This document shows, piece after piece, positions 23,336 to 32,134 of a DNA stretch of 33,427 nt. Numbering within the stretch: the first letter of the stretch is position 1; every line of letters starts with the position of its first letter. This DNA comes from Corynebacterium urealyticum (GTDB taxonomy: Bacteria > Actinomycetota > Actinomycetes > Mycobacteriales > Mycobacteriaceae). Below the pieces are notes generated by a model. That model did not search any database. It had not been told where the DNA came from and worked only from the letters and a program-made list of their open reading frames with translations. Both the position numbers and the translations under genes were made by a program. Location: the NCBI GenBank assembly GCA_020741275.1, contig DYZK01000103.1:1-33427 (forward strand). The letters run 5' to 3'.

Positions 23336-24721
23336 TTGACCAAGGGCTTTTTTAAGAGAAAGACTGAAGCCTGGCTGCTGCTGCTCACCGCAGTGGTCAC
23401 CCTGATGGCGGTCGTGTCGCTGGAGCTGGCTCAGGGCAATGAGCTCAGCTCCAGCATCTTCCTGCTGGTCGGTGGGTTCTTCCTCATTTTCCTGGTCGCG
23501 CACGTGGTGATGAACTGGGTGGCCCCCGACGCGGATCAGGTGATACTCCCCGTCGCCGCGCTGCTCAATGGGTTGGGTCTGGTGATGATTTACCGCATTG
23601 ACCTGGCCACGGGCATGTCCCTGGCAAAGTCTCAGATCATGTGGATGGTTGTCGGTGTGGGACTGCTGGTGGCGGTGCTCGTGTTCCTAAAGGATCACCG
23701 CTCGCTGCAGGACTACGCCTACCTGATGGGCCTGGTGGGGCTGGTGCTGCTCGCGCTGCCAATCGTGTGGCCGACCAGCCTCAATGCGGACGCCAACGTG
23801 TGGATCTCTATCGGGCCCTTCTCCATCCAGCCGGGCGAGTTCGCGAAGATCCTGCTGCTGCTGTTCTTCGCCGCGCTGCTGGTCAGCAAGCGCCGACTGT
23901 TCTCCGTGACGGGCAAGAGCCTGCTGGGACTGCAGTTCCCCCGCATGCGTGACATGGGACCGTTGTTCCTCGTGTGGGGACTGGCGATGGTCATTTCCGC
24001 CGCGCAGAACGACTTCGGCCCGGCACTGCTTCTCTTCGCCACCGTGTTGGGGATGCTGTACATCGTGACGGAGCGCGCCTCCTGGGTGGTGCTCGGCGTG
24101 GGACTGGCCTCGGTCGGCGCGATCGCGGTGTACCAGGTGTCCGACAAAATCCAGACCCGTGTGGCGAACTTCGTGGACCCGTTCGCGGACTTCCACAATC
24201 GGGGTCTGCAGCTCGCGCAGTCCCTGTTTGGCCTCTCCTACGGCGGGATCACCGGCAAGGGGCTCGGCGAGGGCTACCCGGAGCTGATCCCGGTGGTGCA
24301 GTCGGACTTCATCCTCTCCGCCTTCGGCGAAGAGCTCGGCCTGATCGGCCTATCCGCGATCCTGCTGCTGTACGCAATCTTCGTGCTCCGCGGCTTCACG
24401 GTGAGCATGCACGCCAGCGATTCCTTCGGCAAACTCGTCGCCGCTGGCCTGTCCCTGACGGTCGCGGTGCAGGTCTTCGTTGTCGTGGCGGGTATTTCCA
24501 AGCTCATGCCGATGACCGGTCTGACGACCCCGTTCCTTGCCCACGGTGGTTCCTCGCTGTTGGCGAACTACATCCTGCTGGCGATCCTGCTGCGGATCTC
24601 CGACTCTGCCCGCGCCCGGCGCGCGGTGCAGGACGAGGGCACCAAGTCCGGCGGGAAGGATGACAAGTCCAACGAGAAGCAGGGGGCTGCGCAGAACAAT
24701 GGGGAAGGTGAGCTCGCGTGA
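23336..24721 (+). CDS. rodA: SEDS peptidoglycan glycosyltransferase RodA
   Basis: The integral-membrane polymerase of lipid II; 461 residues with about twelve helices. SEDS motifs include IGPFSIQPGEFAKILLLLFF, ISAAQNDFGPALLLF, VQSDFILSAFGEELGLIG and FLAHGGSSLLANYILLAILL. It pairs with the class B transpeptidase encoded next door. The start is an uncommon TTG at 23336, supported by GGAGG at 23322-23326 with nine bases spacing and by the lack of any ATG/GTG start nearby; the next ATG would cut off most of helix 1. A charged, Lys/Glu-rich cytoplasmic tail of about 40 residues ends the protein. The stop overlaps the pbpA GTG by four bases. Confidence 0.95.
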   Translation: MTKGFFKRKTEAWLLLLTAVVTLMAVVSLELAQGNELSSSIFLLVGGFFLIFLVAHVVMNWVAPDADQVILPVAALLNGLGLVMIYRIDLATGMSLAKSQIMWMVVGVGLLVAVLVFLKDHRSLQDYAYLMGLVGLVLLALPIVWPTSLNADANVWISIGPFSIQPGEFAKILLLLFFAALLVSKRRLFSVTGKSLLGLQFPRMRDMGPLFLVWGLAMVISAAQNDFGPALLLFATVLGMLYIVTERASWVVLGVGLASVGAIAVYQVSDKIQTRVANFVDPFADFHNRGLQLAQSLFGLSYGGITGKGLGEGYPELIPVVQSDFILSAFGEELGLIGLSAILLLYAIFVLRGFTVSMHASDSFGKLVAAGLSLTVAVQVFVVVAGISKLMPMTGLTTPFLAHGGSSLLANYILLAILLRISDSARARRAVQDEGTKSGGKDDKSNEKQGAAQNNGEGELA

Positions 24722-26166
24722 ATCGACCGATTAAAGCCGTAGCCATCTTCAGCATGATCTTGACGGTCATTCTGCTGATCAACCTGACCTATATTCAGGC
24801 CTTCCAGACCAAGGAGCTGGCGGAGAACCCGCTGAATGCGCGCCAGTTCTATGACATGAAGCAGCGCCAGCGCGGGCAGATCTCCGCCGGCGGGCAGGTG
24901 CTGGCCGAGTCCGTACGGGACGATAACGGCTACTACAACCGCCGCTACGTCTACGCCCCGGAGGCCTTCGGCTCGGTGGAGGGTTACTTCTCCGACCGCT
25001 TCGGCGCCGCCGGTATCGAGGCCAGCCAGAATTCCATCCTTTCGGGTGAGGATGACAGTCTCTTCGCCCGCCGCATGTGGGACCAGATCTCCGGCAAGGA
25101 GGTGCGCGGCGCGAATGTGGAGCTCACCCTGAGCCCGCAGGTGCAGCAAGTGGCCTACGACGAGCTGGCCAGCAAGGGTTACTCCGGCTCTGTCGTGGCC
25201 CTGCGCCCCTCGACGGGCGCGGTGCTGGCGATGGCCAGCACGCCGTCTTATAACCCGAGCGCGATCACGGATCAGTCCCCGGAGGCGGCGGCCGCGAACT
25301 TTGAGGCCCTGAGCCAGGACGCAGGTTCCCCGCTGCTGAATCGCTCGACCCAGGTGACCCAGCCACCGGGTTCGACCTTCAAGGTGATCACCACGGCCGC
25401 CGCACTGCAGGCTGGCGATAATGCGGATACTCCGGTCAGCGCCGCCAGCCAGACCACGCTGCCGGACACGGTCACGACCCTGGAGAACTACGACGGCCAG
25501 CGCTGCGCGGGTGGGGAGACCACCACGCTGCGGGTGGCCTTCGAGAAGTCCTGCAATGTGCCCTTCGTCGAATTGGGCGTCAAGCACGGCGATGATCTTT
25601 TCCGCAAGACCGCGGAGGCCTTCGGCGTGGGCGATAGCTACGGGGGCCTGGGGCTGGGCATGCAGCGCTCGACACTGGGCGACCTGCCGGACAAGGCGGC
25701 CCTGGGCCAGTCCGCGATCGGCCAGCGCGATGTGTCCCTGACCCCGCTGCAGAACGCCGTGATCGCGGCGACGATCGCCAACGGTGGCGTGCGCATGGAG
25801 CCGCACCTGGTTTCCAAGATCACAGGCGCGGATCTGAAGACCCTGAAGGAGACGAAGCCGAAGCGGCTGAACCGGGCGATCCCGAAGGAGACGGCTGACC
25901 AGCTCAAGGAGCTCATGCAGGGTTCCGAACGTAGCGGCGGTGGCTCGGCCACCATTGCGTCGAAGACGGGCACGGCCGAGCACGGCGAGGTTCGCGGCGA
26001 GGCCGCCCCGCACACCTGGTACATCGCGTTTTCCACCGAGGCGGACGTGGCCGTGGCCGTGCTGGTGGAAAACGGTGGCGGCATGGGCCAGGGGGCCACG
26101 GGTAACGCTGTGGCCGGCCCGATCGGGCGTGCCGTCATCGCAGCCGCGGAGCAGGAGCAGCGCTAA
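24718..26166 (+). CDS. pbpA: Class B penicillin-binding protein PbpA
   Basis: A monofunctional DD-transpeptidase of 482 residues, anchored by one N-terminal helix (AVAIFSMILTVILLINL) with the rest outside the membrane. A dimerisation domain (about 40-150) precedes the penicillin-binding domain with its three motifs: PPGSTFKVIT (S219-x-x-K222), KSCNVPF (S278-x-N280) and SKTGTAEH (K416-T-G). It cross-links peptidoglycan and is expected to work with RodA. The GTG start overlaps the rodA stop and has AAGGTGA upstream. In mycobacteria PbpA is a PknB substrate and supports septum formation. Confidence 0.96.
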   Translation: MNRPIKAVAIFSMILTVILLINLTYIQAFQTKELAENPLNARQFYDMKQRQRGQISAGGQVLAESVRDDNGYYNRRYVYAPEAFGSVEGYFSDRFGAAGIEASQNSILSGEDDSLFARRMWDQISGKEVRGANVELTLSPQVQQVAYDELASKGYSGSVVALRPSTGAVLAMASTPSYNPSAITDQSPEAAAANFEALSQDAGSPLLNRSTQVTQPPGSTFKVITTAAALQAGDNADTPVSAASQTTLPDTVTTLENYDGQRCAGGETTTLRVAFEKSCNVPFVELGVKHGDDLFRKTAEAFGVGDSYGGLGLGMQRSTLGDLPDKAALGQSAIGQRDVSLTPLQNAVIAATIANGGVRMEPHLVSKITGADLKTLKETKPKRLNRAIPKETADQLKELMQGSERSGGGSATIASKTGTAEHGEVRGEAAPHTWYIAFSTEADVAVAVLVENGGGMGQGATGNAVAGPIGRAVIAAAEQEQR

Positions 26167-26168
26167 AA

Positions 26169-27803
26169 ATGACTGAACACCCAGAGCAGCACCAGCCGGA
26201 CCGCACGGATATCGAGTACACCCAGCGGCTACTGGGTGAGCGCTACCAGCTGAGCTGGATCGTTGGCCGGGGCGGGATGTCCACCGTGTGGCTCGCCCGC
26301 GATACCGTCGCGCAGCGGGACGTGGCTATCAAGATCCTGAAGCCCGAGTACACCGAAAGCCCGGAGTTCCGCGAGCGCTTCCGCAATGAGGCGGAGGCCG
26401 CGGAGCACTTCGATTCCCCGAATGTGGTCGCCACCTACGACTACGGGGAGATCTCCGCAGACGGCTCGCAGCCCACGCAGGAGACCCGCGCGGTGTTCTG
26501 CTACATCGTGATGGAGTATGTCCGTGGCGAGAGTCTGGCGGATGTGCTGCGTCGCGAGCGCCAGCTGCCGGAGCCGCTGGCCTTGGACCTGATCCGGCAG
26601 ACCGCGATGGGCCTTGCTGCGATCCACGCCACCGGAACGGTGCACCGGGATATCAAGCCCGCCAATCTGCTGCTCACCGCCGATGGCACGGTGAAGATCA
26701 CGGACTTCGGTATCGCGAAGGCCGCGCAGGCCGTGCCGCTGACCCAGACCGGCATGGTGGTGGGCACGGCCCAGTACGTCTCCCCCGAGCAGGCGCAGGG
26801 CCGGGAGGTCACTGCCGCCTCCGATGTCTACTCCCTCGGCGTGGTGGCCTATGAGGTCCTTGCTGGTCACCGGCCGTTCCGCGGGGACTCCTCCGTCTCG
26901 GTGGCGATCAAGCATATTTCCGAGCAGCCGGAGCCGCTCCCCGAGGAGCTCAGCCCCCCGCTGCGCGAGCTGGTGAACACCTGCCTGCGCAAGAGCCCGC
27001 GGGCCCGCTACGCCGACGGGCAGGAGCTCGCGGAGGCCGCCGCCGCTGTCCTAGCCGGGGCTCCGGCCCCACGCCCGGCCGCCGTCTCCGCTACCGACGC
27101 CGCCGCCCACACGGATGTGTTCGCCGCTCACGCTGGCGCCCCGGCAACTGGGGATTCCAACGCCGAACTCAGCCAGGTGGTGACCGGGCAAGGCACGGCC
27201 GTCCCGCCACGCCAGGGTCCCGCCCGAGGGCCGCGCAAGGCCGGTACGGCGGGTGCTGCAGGGGCGGCGTCCCAACGTTCGGCAGGTCGGCGCGGTCAAC
27301 AGCGCAATTCCGCCACCCCGTGGATCGTGCTTGGGGTTGTTGTGGCCCTCGGCCTGGGCGTGATCGGCTACCTCCTTTTCAGCGATTCCGATTCCTCGAC
27401 CCCTGAGCAAGAGACGAAGACCGTGACCAGCGAGGTCACGACCTCCCCCACCCAGGAGGAGTACGTCCCGCCGCAGCCGGTGGAGCCCCGCCCGGAGGAA
27501 ACCCAGCCGGGCGAGGACAACGGCCCAGATGACGAGACCAGCTCGACCCGTCCGGAGCGCCCCACGCAGCCGTCGACGCAGCCGGGCGGGCCGACGAGGA
27601 CGCAGCCCACACCGAGCAGCCCGCGCCCGCCGTCGCAACCGTCCCAACCAACGGTCCCGACGGACGACAACCCCGCCCCGTCGGCTCCGAACTCGGGTGG
27701 CGACCAGCCCAACCCGGGGAATAACGCGGAGGGTCCCACTGGGACGGGTACCACCAACCCGGTCGATCGCGAGGTCGGCGCGTTGGGGCTGCAGGCGATC
27801 TAG
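26169..27803 (+). CDS. pknA: Transmembrane Ser/Thr protein kinase PknA
   Basis: A Hanks-type kinase of 544 residues. The kinase domain (about 26-295) has VGRGGMSTVW, the lysine K55 in VAIKILK, the catalytic HRDIKPANLLL (D161), DFG (179-181), the activation loop LTQTGMVVGT and SPEQ. Then comes an Ala-rich juxtamembrane linker, a membrane helix at about 381-403 (TPWIVLGVVVALGLGVIGYL) and an outer tail of about 140 residues rich in Pro, Thr, Glu, Gln and Asp without PASTA repeats. It controls growth, cell shape and division together with PknB. It lies two bases after pbpA, in the same operon. The Pro/Thr-rich tail is a candidate for O-mannosylation or wall spanning. Confidence 0.95.
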   Translation: MTEHPEQHQPDRTDIEYTQRLLGERYQLSWIVGRGGMSTVWLARDTVAQRDVAIKILKPEYTESPEFRERFRNEAEAAEHFDSPNVVATYDYGEISADGSQPTQETRAVFCYIVMEYVRGESLADVLRRERQLPEPLALDLIRQTAMGLAAIHATGTVHRDIKPANLLLTADGTVKITDFGIAKAAQAVPLTQTGMVVGTAQYVSPEQAQGREVTAASDVYSLGVVAYEVLAGHRPFRGDSSVSVAIKHISEQPEPLPEELSPPLRELVNTCLRKSPRARYADGQELAEAAAAVLAGAPAPRPAAVSATDAAAHTDVFAAHAGAPATGDSNAELSQVVTGQGTAVPPRQGPARGPRKAGTAGAAGAASQRSAGRRGQQRNSATPWIVLGVVVALGLGVIGYLLFSDSDSSTPEQETKTVTSEVTTSPTQEEYVPPQPVEPRPEETQPGEDNGPDDETSSTRPERPTQPSTQPGGPTRTQPTPSSPRPPSQPSQPTVPTDDNPAPSAPNSGGDQPNPGNNAEGPTGTGTTNPVDREVGALGLQAI

Positions 27804-27980
27804 CAGCCGCCCGGGATCCAGTTACGCGACCGGGCTTTCCGAGGCGAAGAAAACACTAAAGTAGTAATGGGAACTGTGGCGCGGTAAAGTTACCGGCTTT
27901 GAAGCAGAATTCGGGCGGGCAACCGCCCGGGCCGTACCGCGGCAGTACACAGTGAATTGGAAGATCAGAGGAGGTCGGTC
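27804..27980 (+). promoter_or_regulatory. pknB leader: 14-bp palindrome and GNRA-loop hairpin
   Basis: This is the only sizeable gap downstream of fhaB within the kinase cluster. It holds the palindrome CGGTAA-AG-TTACCG (27882-27895) and a perfect 7-bp hairpin CGGGCGG-GCAA-CCGCCCG (27912-27929) with a GCAA (GNRA) tetraloop and no T-run. A possible -10 (TAAAGT, 27857-27862) precedes them. AGGAGG (27969-27974) is the ribosome site. A separate pknB promoter with an operator or structured leader is plausible. Confidence 0.5.
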
Positions 27981-30164
27981 GTGGACCGTGACGGGGCGAT
28001 CCTCGGTGGCCGATACCACCTAGGTGCCAAGATTGGCACTGGTGGCATGGCGGACGTGTATGCCGCCGTCGATGAGCTCCTCGGCCGCGAGGTCGCCGTC
28101 AAAATGATGCGGCCGGACCTCGCCCGCGATGAGAACTTCCTGGAGCGCTTCCGCCGCGAGGCTCAGAACGCTGCGAAGCTGAACCACCCGGCGATCGTGG
28201 CGGTGTATGACACCGGCCAGACCCCGCCGGAGGATGGCTCCGTGCCCTATATCGTGATGGAGCGCGTGCAGGGGGAAACGCTGCGCGACATCGTCCAGGA
28301 GTACGGCAAAATGCGGCTCACGGATGCCGCCGCCATCATGTCCCAGGTCCTGGAGGCGCTGCACTTCAGCCACGAGGCGGGCATCATCCACCGGGACATC
28401 AAGCCCGCGAACATCATGATCACCAACACCGGCGCGGTGAAGGTGATGGACTTCGGTATCGCCCGTGCCCTGTCTGATTCCTCTTCCGCGATGACACAGA
28501 CGGCCGCGGTCATCGGGACCGCGCAGTACCTCTCCCCGGAGCAGGCGCGCGGTAAGTCGGCGGATTCCCGCTCCGATATTTACGCCGCTGGCTGCGTGTT
28601 CTACGAGCTGGCGACGGGTCAGCCGCCGTTTTCGGGAGAGTCGCCGTTTTCGGTGGCTTTCCAGCATGTTCAGGACGCCCCCCCGGCACCGTCGACGGTC
28701 GAGGGCATGCATCTTTCCCACCGTGAGGCGGATAGTTTGGACGCCATCGTGCTGACCGCGATGGCGAAGAATCCGGACGATCGGCACGCGGATGCCAAGG
28801 AGATGGCGCTGGACCTGCGGCGGTTGAGCGAGGATCAGGTGCCGCTGGTGGCGAAGCTGCCGGGCGCCGCGGGTCCTGCGGGCGCTGCTGGCACCCCGGA
28901 TTCTGGCGGGGGCCGGCACCGCGTAGAAGAGCCCTCGGGCGCGGGCACAGCCGCCGCCGCTGGCCTCGGCGCCGCCGGCGTGGGTGCCGCCGGTGCCGCG
29001 AGCGCCACGCAGCGCACGGCGGAGCACAACCTAGGCGGATCGCAGTTCGCCCAGGGTGGAGAGCACGCATCAGACCAGGCCAGCGGTGCCGGCGCTCATG
29101 GCGGCGGGGCTGCGGGCGCGTACCCGGCGGCCGCCGGCGGGGATGCTACGGGAGCAGCGCTGTCGGCGTCCTCCCCGGTCCACGGGAACTACCCCGACAC
29201 ACAGACCCCGCTGATTGATAAGGAACCGAAACGTCGCTGGTGGATCCCGGTCGTGGCGATCCTCGCGGTGCTCGCCCTGCTGGGCGCCGGGACCTGGGCA
29301 TACGTCGCCTCGGACCGATCGGCCGCGACGGCGGAAACGGTCAACGTCCCGGACGTCAAGAACCTCACCCAGGACGAGGCCGAGCGCAAACTCCACGACC
29401 TGGGCCTGGAGCTGCGCGTGCGGGAGCGCCCGCACGCCGATATCGAGCGCGGCCGCGTGATCCGCACGGAGCCGGGGCCGAATAGCTCGGTGCCGAAGGG
29501 TACGGAGATCTCGCTGGTGGTGTCCTCCGGTAAGGAGATCACTGAGGTGCCCGACCTGACGGGTAAGAACACCTCCGAGGCAGCGCAGCTGCTGAAGGAA
29601 GCCGGCCTGAGCCTGAATAATCGGGTGAAGGAGGAGCCCAGCGATTCCGTGCCGGAGGGGCAGATCACTGAGCAGTCCCCGGCGCAGGGTTCGCAGGTCT
29701 CTAAGGGCACGAAGGTCACCATCACGGTGTCCACGGGCCCGCAAGAGGTTCGTGTCCCGGTGGTCACGGGCCAGGATGTCGAGGGTGCGCGCTCCAACCT
29801 GGAGTCCTCGGGCTTCACGGTGATCGTCAATGAGGTCGATTCCACGGAGCCGGAGGGCAAGGTCCTAAGCGTCAGCGACGAGGGATCCCACCTGCGTGAG
29901 GGCTCCGAGGTCACCCTGACGGTCTCCCGCGGGAACCAGTTCCACATGCCGAATGTCTCCGGTAAGGAGTTCGGCCAGGTCTTCAGTACCCTGCGTGCCG
30001 CGGGCTGGGAGGGCTCCCCGGATAAGCTGCGCCGCGTGGATGTTCCGACGAATGATCTGGGTCGGGTGGACCGCGTGGCCCGTCAGAAGCCGTCCGAGGG
30101 CGCCACGCTCGACAAGAACGCCCCGGTCACTGTGGACGTCTTCATCTTCCGCCTGATCCCCTAA
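27981..30164 (+). CDS. pknB: PASTA-domain Ser/Thr protein kinase PknB
   Basis: An essential-type receptor kinase of 727 residues. Kinase domain: GTGGMADVY, K41 in EVAVKMM, HRDIKPANIM (D139), DFG (157-159), activation loop MTQTAAVIGT and SPEQ. An unusually long Ala/Gly-rich cytoplasmic linker (about 295-415) leads to one membrane helix (about 419-441, WWIPVVAILAVLALLGAG). Four extracellular PASTA repeats follow, each opening with a VPDV-like motif (VNVPDV, TEVPDL, VRVPVV, FHMPNV). PASTA domains bind muropeptides or lipid II, linking wall status to phosphorylation. GTG 27981 is chosen because AGGAGG lies six bases upstream; TTG 27957 would place the ribosome site inside the gene. No clear terminator follows. 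Confidence 0.96.
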   Translation: MDRDGAILGGRYHLGAKIGTGGMADVYAAVDELLGREVAVKMMRPDLARDENFLERFRREAQNAAKLNHPAIVAVYDTGQTPPEDGSVPYIVMERVQGETLRDIVQEYGKMRLTDAAAIMSQVLEALHFSHEAGIIHRDIKPANIMITNTGAVKVMDFGIARALSDSSSAMTQTAAVIGTAQYLSPEQARGKSADSRSDIYAAGCVFYELATGQPPFSGESPFSVAFQHVQDAPPAPSTVEGMHLSHREADSLDAIVLTAMAKNPDDRHADAKEMALDLRRLSEDQVPLVAKLPGAAGPAGAAGTPDSGGGRHRVEEPSGAGTAAAAGLGAAGVGAAGAASATQRTAEHNLGGSQFAQGGEHASDQASGAGAHGGGAAGAYPAAAGGDATGAALSASSPVHGNYPDTQTPLIDKEPKRRWWIPVVAILAVLALLGAGTWAYVASDRSAATAETVNVPDVKNLTQDEAERKLHDLGLELRVRERPHADIERGRVIRTEPGPNSSVPKGTEISLVVSSGKEITEVPDLTGKNTSEAAQLLKEAGLSLNNRVKEEPSDSVPEGQITEQSPAQGSQVSKGTKVTITVSTGPQEVRVPVVTGQDVEGARSNLESSGFTVIVNEVDSTEPEGKVLSVSDEGSHLREGSEVTLTVSRGNQFHMPNVSGKEFGQVFSTLRAAGWEGSPDKLRRVDVPTNDLGRVDRVARQKPSEGATLDKNAPVTVDVFIFRLIP

Positions 30165-30282
30165 CTCCGGGGGCGACGGGGGCGTCAGGCCGGGTCGCCG
30201 ACCACGTCAGGCAAGTCGCCGTGGGCGTCACTACAACGTGGACGTCCGCCCTCGTGGACCTCGCCCCTAGCTGCCACCGCTC

Positions 30283-30969
30283 CTAATTACTCAGCGCGCC
30301 AGTGACGGCGAGCTGTTCTTCCTCGATGCGACCGAGCAGCGCCTCGTCGATGGGGAAACCGGCCTCGATCAGCCAGTTCGCGAGCATGCGGTGGCCATAT
30401 TGGGTCATCACGGACTCGGGGTGGAACTGCACGGAATGCACCGGCAGGCTGGTGTGCCGCATCGCCATGATCATCCCGGAATCCACCCGTCCGGTGACCG
30501 CCAGCTCCTCGGGCACGGAGCCCGGATCGACGGTCAGCGAGTGGTAGCGGGTGACGGTGAACGGGCTGGGGATGCCCCGCAGCACGCCGGTTCCGTCGTG
30601 GGTCACGGGCGAGGTTTTGCCATGGTAGAGCTCGTCGGCTCGCACGACCTGGCCCCCGAAGTGCAGGCCGATGGCCTGGTGGCCGAGGCACACGCCGAAC
30701 AGCGGAATGCCCTTATCCGCTGCCACGCGAATGACCTGCATGAGGTGCCCCGCAGCGGTGGGCTCGCCCGGCCCCGGGGACAGCAGGATGGCGTCGAACT
30801 GAGCAAGCACATCGGCGAGGGCGGCATCGTCGAAACCTGCCTCGCCCCCGAGCTCGGGTGCGTTATTGCGCCACACCACGCAGTTCTGCTCGTAGTAGCC
30901 GAGCTGCCCGAGGTACTGGACGAGGTTATAAACGAAACTGTCGAAGTTATCGACGACCAAGATGCGCAT
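30283..30969 (-). CDS. Class I glutamine amidotransferase (anthranilate/ADC synthase component II)
   Basis: A protein of 228 residues that releases ammonia from glutamine for a partner synthase. It shows MRILVVDNFDSFVYNLVQYL, LLSPGPGEP, the nucleophile cysteine in LFGVCLGHQAIG, YHSL and the catalytic His-Glu pair in VQFHPES. In this conserved near-origin position the gene is called trpG or pabA; it may serve both tryptophan and folate synthesis. Since trpE is not adjacent, a role with PabB is at least as likely. The C terminus is about 20 residues longer than minimal PabA. It converges on pknB with a 118-bp gap without a recognisable terminator and diverges from crgA. Confidence 0.92.
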   Translation of the reverse strand: MRILVVDNFDSFVYNLVQYLGQLGYYEQNCVVWRNNAPELGGEAGFDDAALADVLAQFDAILLSPGPGEPTAAGHLMQVIRVAADKGIPLFGVCLGHQAIGLHFGGQVVRADELYHGKTSPVTHDGTGVLRGIPSPFTVTRYHSLTVDPGSVPEELAVTGRVDSGMIMAMRHTSLPVHSVQFHPESVMTQYGHRMLANWLIEAGFPIDEALLGRIEEEQLAVTGALSN

Positions 30970-31067
30970 GGGCTGATTCTATCGCTGTCGTGTTGCACCT
31001 GTGCCGCCATGCCCCGTGTGGTGCGGGATTGTCGGGTGTAGCTGCTAATATTGGCCGTTGTATTGGA

Positions 31068-31083
31068 AGCTGCCTTGGCAGCT
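31068..31083. promoter_or_regulatory. 16-bp palindrome in the crgA leader
   Basis: AGCTGCC-TT-GGCAGCT is a perfect inverted repeat with 7-bp arms 30 bases upstream of the crgA ATG. The two-base loop is too tight for an RNA hairpin of full length, so a protein operator is likelier than a terminator. Regulator unknown. Confidence 0.35.
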
Positions 31084-31113
31084 GGAAGCACTGCCCTTTA
31101 ATGGAAGCGAATT

Positions 31114-31392
31114 ATGCCTAAGTCAAAGATCAATTCCCCGGAGGAGAACTTCGATTCCAGCGCTGCCGCTGGGGTGGATCGCCGTACCCCGGTGAAGCTG
31201 AACGCCTCGGGCACGCCACGGTGGTACATCGTGATCATGCTGGGCCTGATGCTGCTGGGTCTGGCGTGGCTGGTCGTGAACTACATCGCCGGCCCGTCCA
31301 TCCCGCTGATGGTCACCCTCGGCCCGTGGAATTACCTGATCGGGTTCGGCCTGTTCATCGTTGGTCTGTTGATGACGATGGGCTGGAAGTAG
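31114..31392 (+). CDS. crgA: Cell division protein CrgA
   Basis: A small membrane protein of 92 residues. The N terminus is charged ([13 protein letters not shown]), and two helices (about 37-58 [19 protein letters not shown] and 70-90 [20 protein letters not shown]) flank a short loop with the family motif NYIAG. CrgA recruits and stabilises divisome and elongation partners such as FtsQ, PBPs and CwsA in mycobacteria and coordinates septation in Streptomyces. The length is typical. GGAAGCG lies a few bases before the ATG. It is monocistronic with its own terminator, next to the kinase cluster as in other Actinobacteria. Confidence 0.95.
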   Translation: MPKSKINSPEENFDSSAAAGVDRRTPVKLNASGTPRWYIVIMLGLMLLGLAWLVVNYIAGPSIPLMVTLGPWNYLIGFGLFIVGLLMTMGWK

Positions 31393-31408
31393 CCCTTCTT
31401 CTTTTCTG

Positions 31409-31436
31409 CCCGCCCTGGCTGCCAGGGCGGGTTTTT
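31409..31436 (+). terminator. Intrinsic terminator of crgA
   Basis: A perfect 10-bp GC-rich stem CCCGCCCTGG/CCAGGGCGGG with a three-base loop is followed by TTTTT. The T-run overlaps the stop codon of the converging rhomboid gene by two bases. Confidence 0.92.
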
Positions 31437-32127
31437 AGTTCAGGACGCCAACCGCGCCGGCCACGATGAGCGCTGCCGTACCGATGATCAGCGCGCCGGT
31501 TTCGGCCCGGCGGAGTTGTGCCGGACCTGCTGTTGGCCCGAGCAGCCCGCGAACGGCGAAATAACTGACCCCGCCGCCGAGGAAGCCGCCAACGTGGCCC
31601 CAGAGCGACACACCGGGGGTGTAGATCGTCCACGCGAAGTAGATCAGCACCATGACGATGGCCGAGGCCATCTGTTCCCGCTCCGCGAGCTTCATGCCGA
31701 GCAGCATGGCCAGCAGGCCGTAGCCGACGGTTGAGGCTCCGCCCATGGTGGCTTCTGGTTGCAGGGTGAGGCAGGCAAGAGCCCCGCCACCTGCGGAGGC
31801 GAGGATCATGCCGGCCATGATGCGGTGGCCGAAGCGCTGCTCCACTGCCTGGCCGATGAAGTAGATGGCCAGCATGTTGAAGGCGATGTGGGCGGCGTCG
31901 AGGTGCACGATCGAGGCGGTGGCTGCGCGCCACCATTGGCCGTGCTCCGCCATTTGCTCCGCGGAGAGGAGTAGCTGCCAGCCGAAATTTTGGGAGTCGC
32001 TGAGCGGGCTTTCGAGCGCGTAGACGACCCCGCGGCCGGAGAAACCCTGCCGAAATACGTGAAAGACCGCCTGCAGCGCCATGGCTGCATAGACGGTCAC
32101 GTTGATCGCGACGAAGGTCGCGCTCAC
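31435..32127 (-). CDS. Rhomboid family intramembrane serine protease
   Basis: A membrane protein of 230 residues with six or seven helices. The catalytic features are present: the oxyanion-site HxxxN in VHLDAAHIAFNML (H80, N84), the serine in MGGASTVGYG (S132; GASTVG instead of the common GASGAI) and the histidine in LWGHVGGFLGGG (H178). The QWWRAATASIVH stretch before the first motif is the usual WR motif region. It cleaves membrane-anchored substrates, unknown in this group. The GTG at 32127 is the only sensible start; it lies seven bases after the ppiA stop, so the two are cotranscribed, but no Shine-Dalgarno is seen. Rhomboid genes also sit near ppiA in mycobacteria. Confidence 0.92.
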   Translation of the reverse strand: MSATFVAINVTVYAAMALQAVFHVFRQGFSGRGVVYALESPLSDSQNFGWQLLLSAEQMAEHGQWWRAATASIVHLDAAHIAFNMLAIYFIGQAVEQRFGHRIMAGMILASAGGGALACLTLQPEATMGGASTVGYGLLAMLLGMKLAEREQMASAIVMVLIYFAWTIYTPGVSLWGHVGGFLGGGVSYFAVRGLLGPTAGPAQLRRAETGALIIGTAALIVAGAVGVLN

Positions 32128-32134
32128 AGGGGTT

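Noticed and set aside
21787..23400. Long open frame on the minus strand opposite pstP (and similar ones opposite pbpA at 24568-26013 and nadA at 4452-5837).
   Set aside because: They mirror the codon bias of strongly supported genes on the other strand, have no recognisable domains and are typical of GC-rich DNA.
27870..27891. GGAAC ... GTT as an extracytoplasmic sigma-factor promoter for pknB.
   Set aside because: The spacing of 14 bases is too short for the known consensus.
27957..27980. TTG start at 27957 for pknB.
   Set aside because: The strong AGGAGG site at 27969-27974 points to the GTG at 27981.
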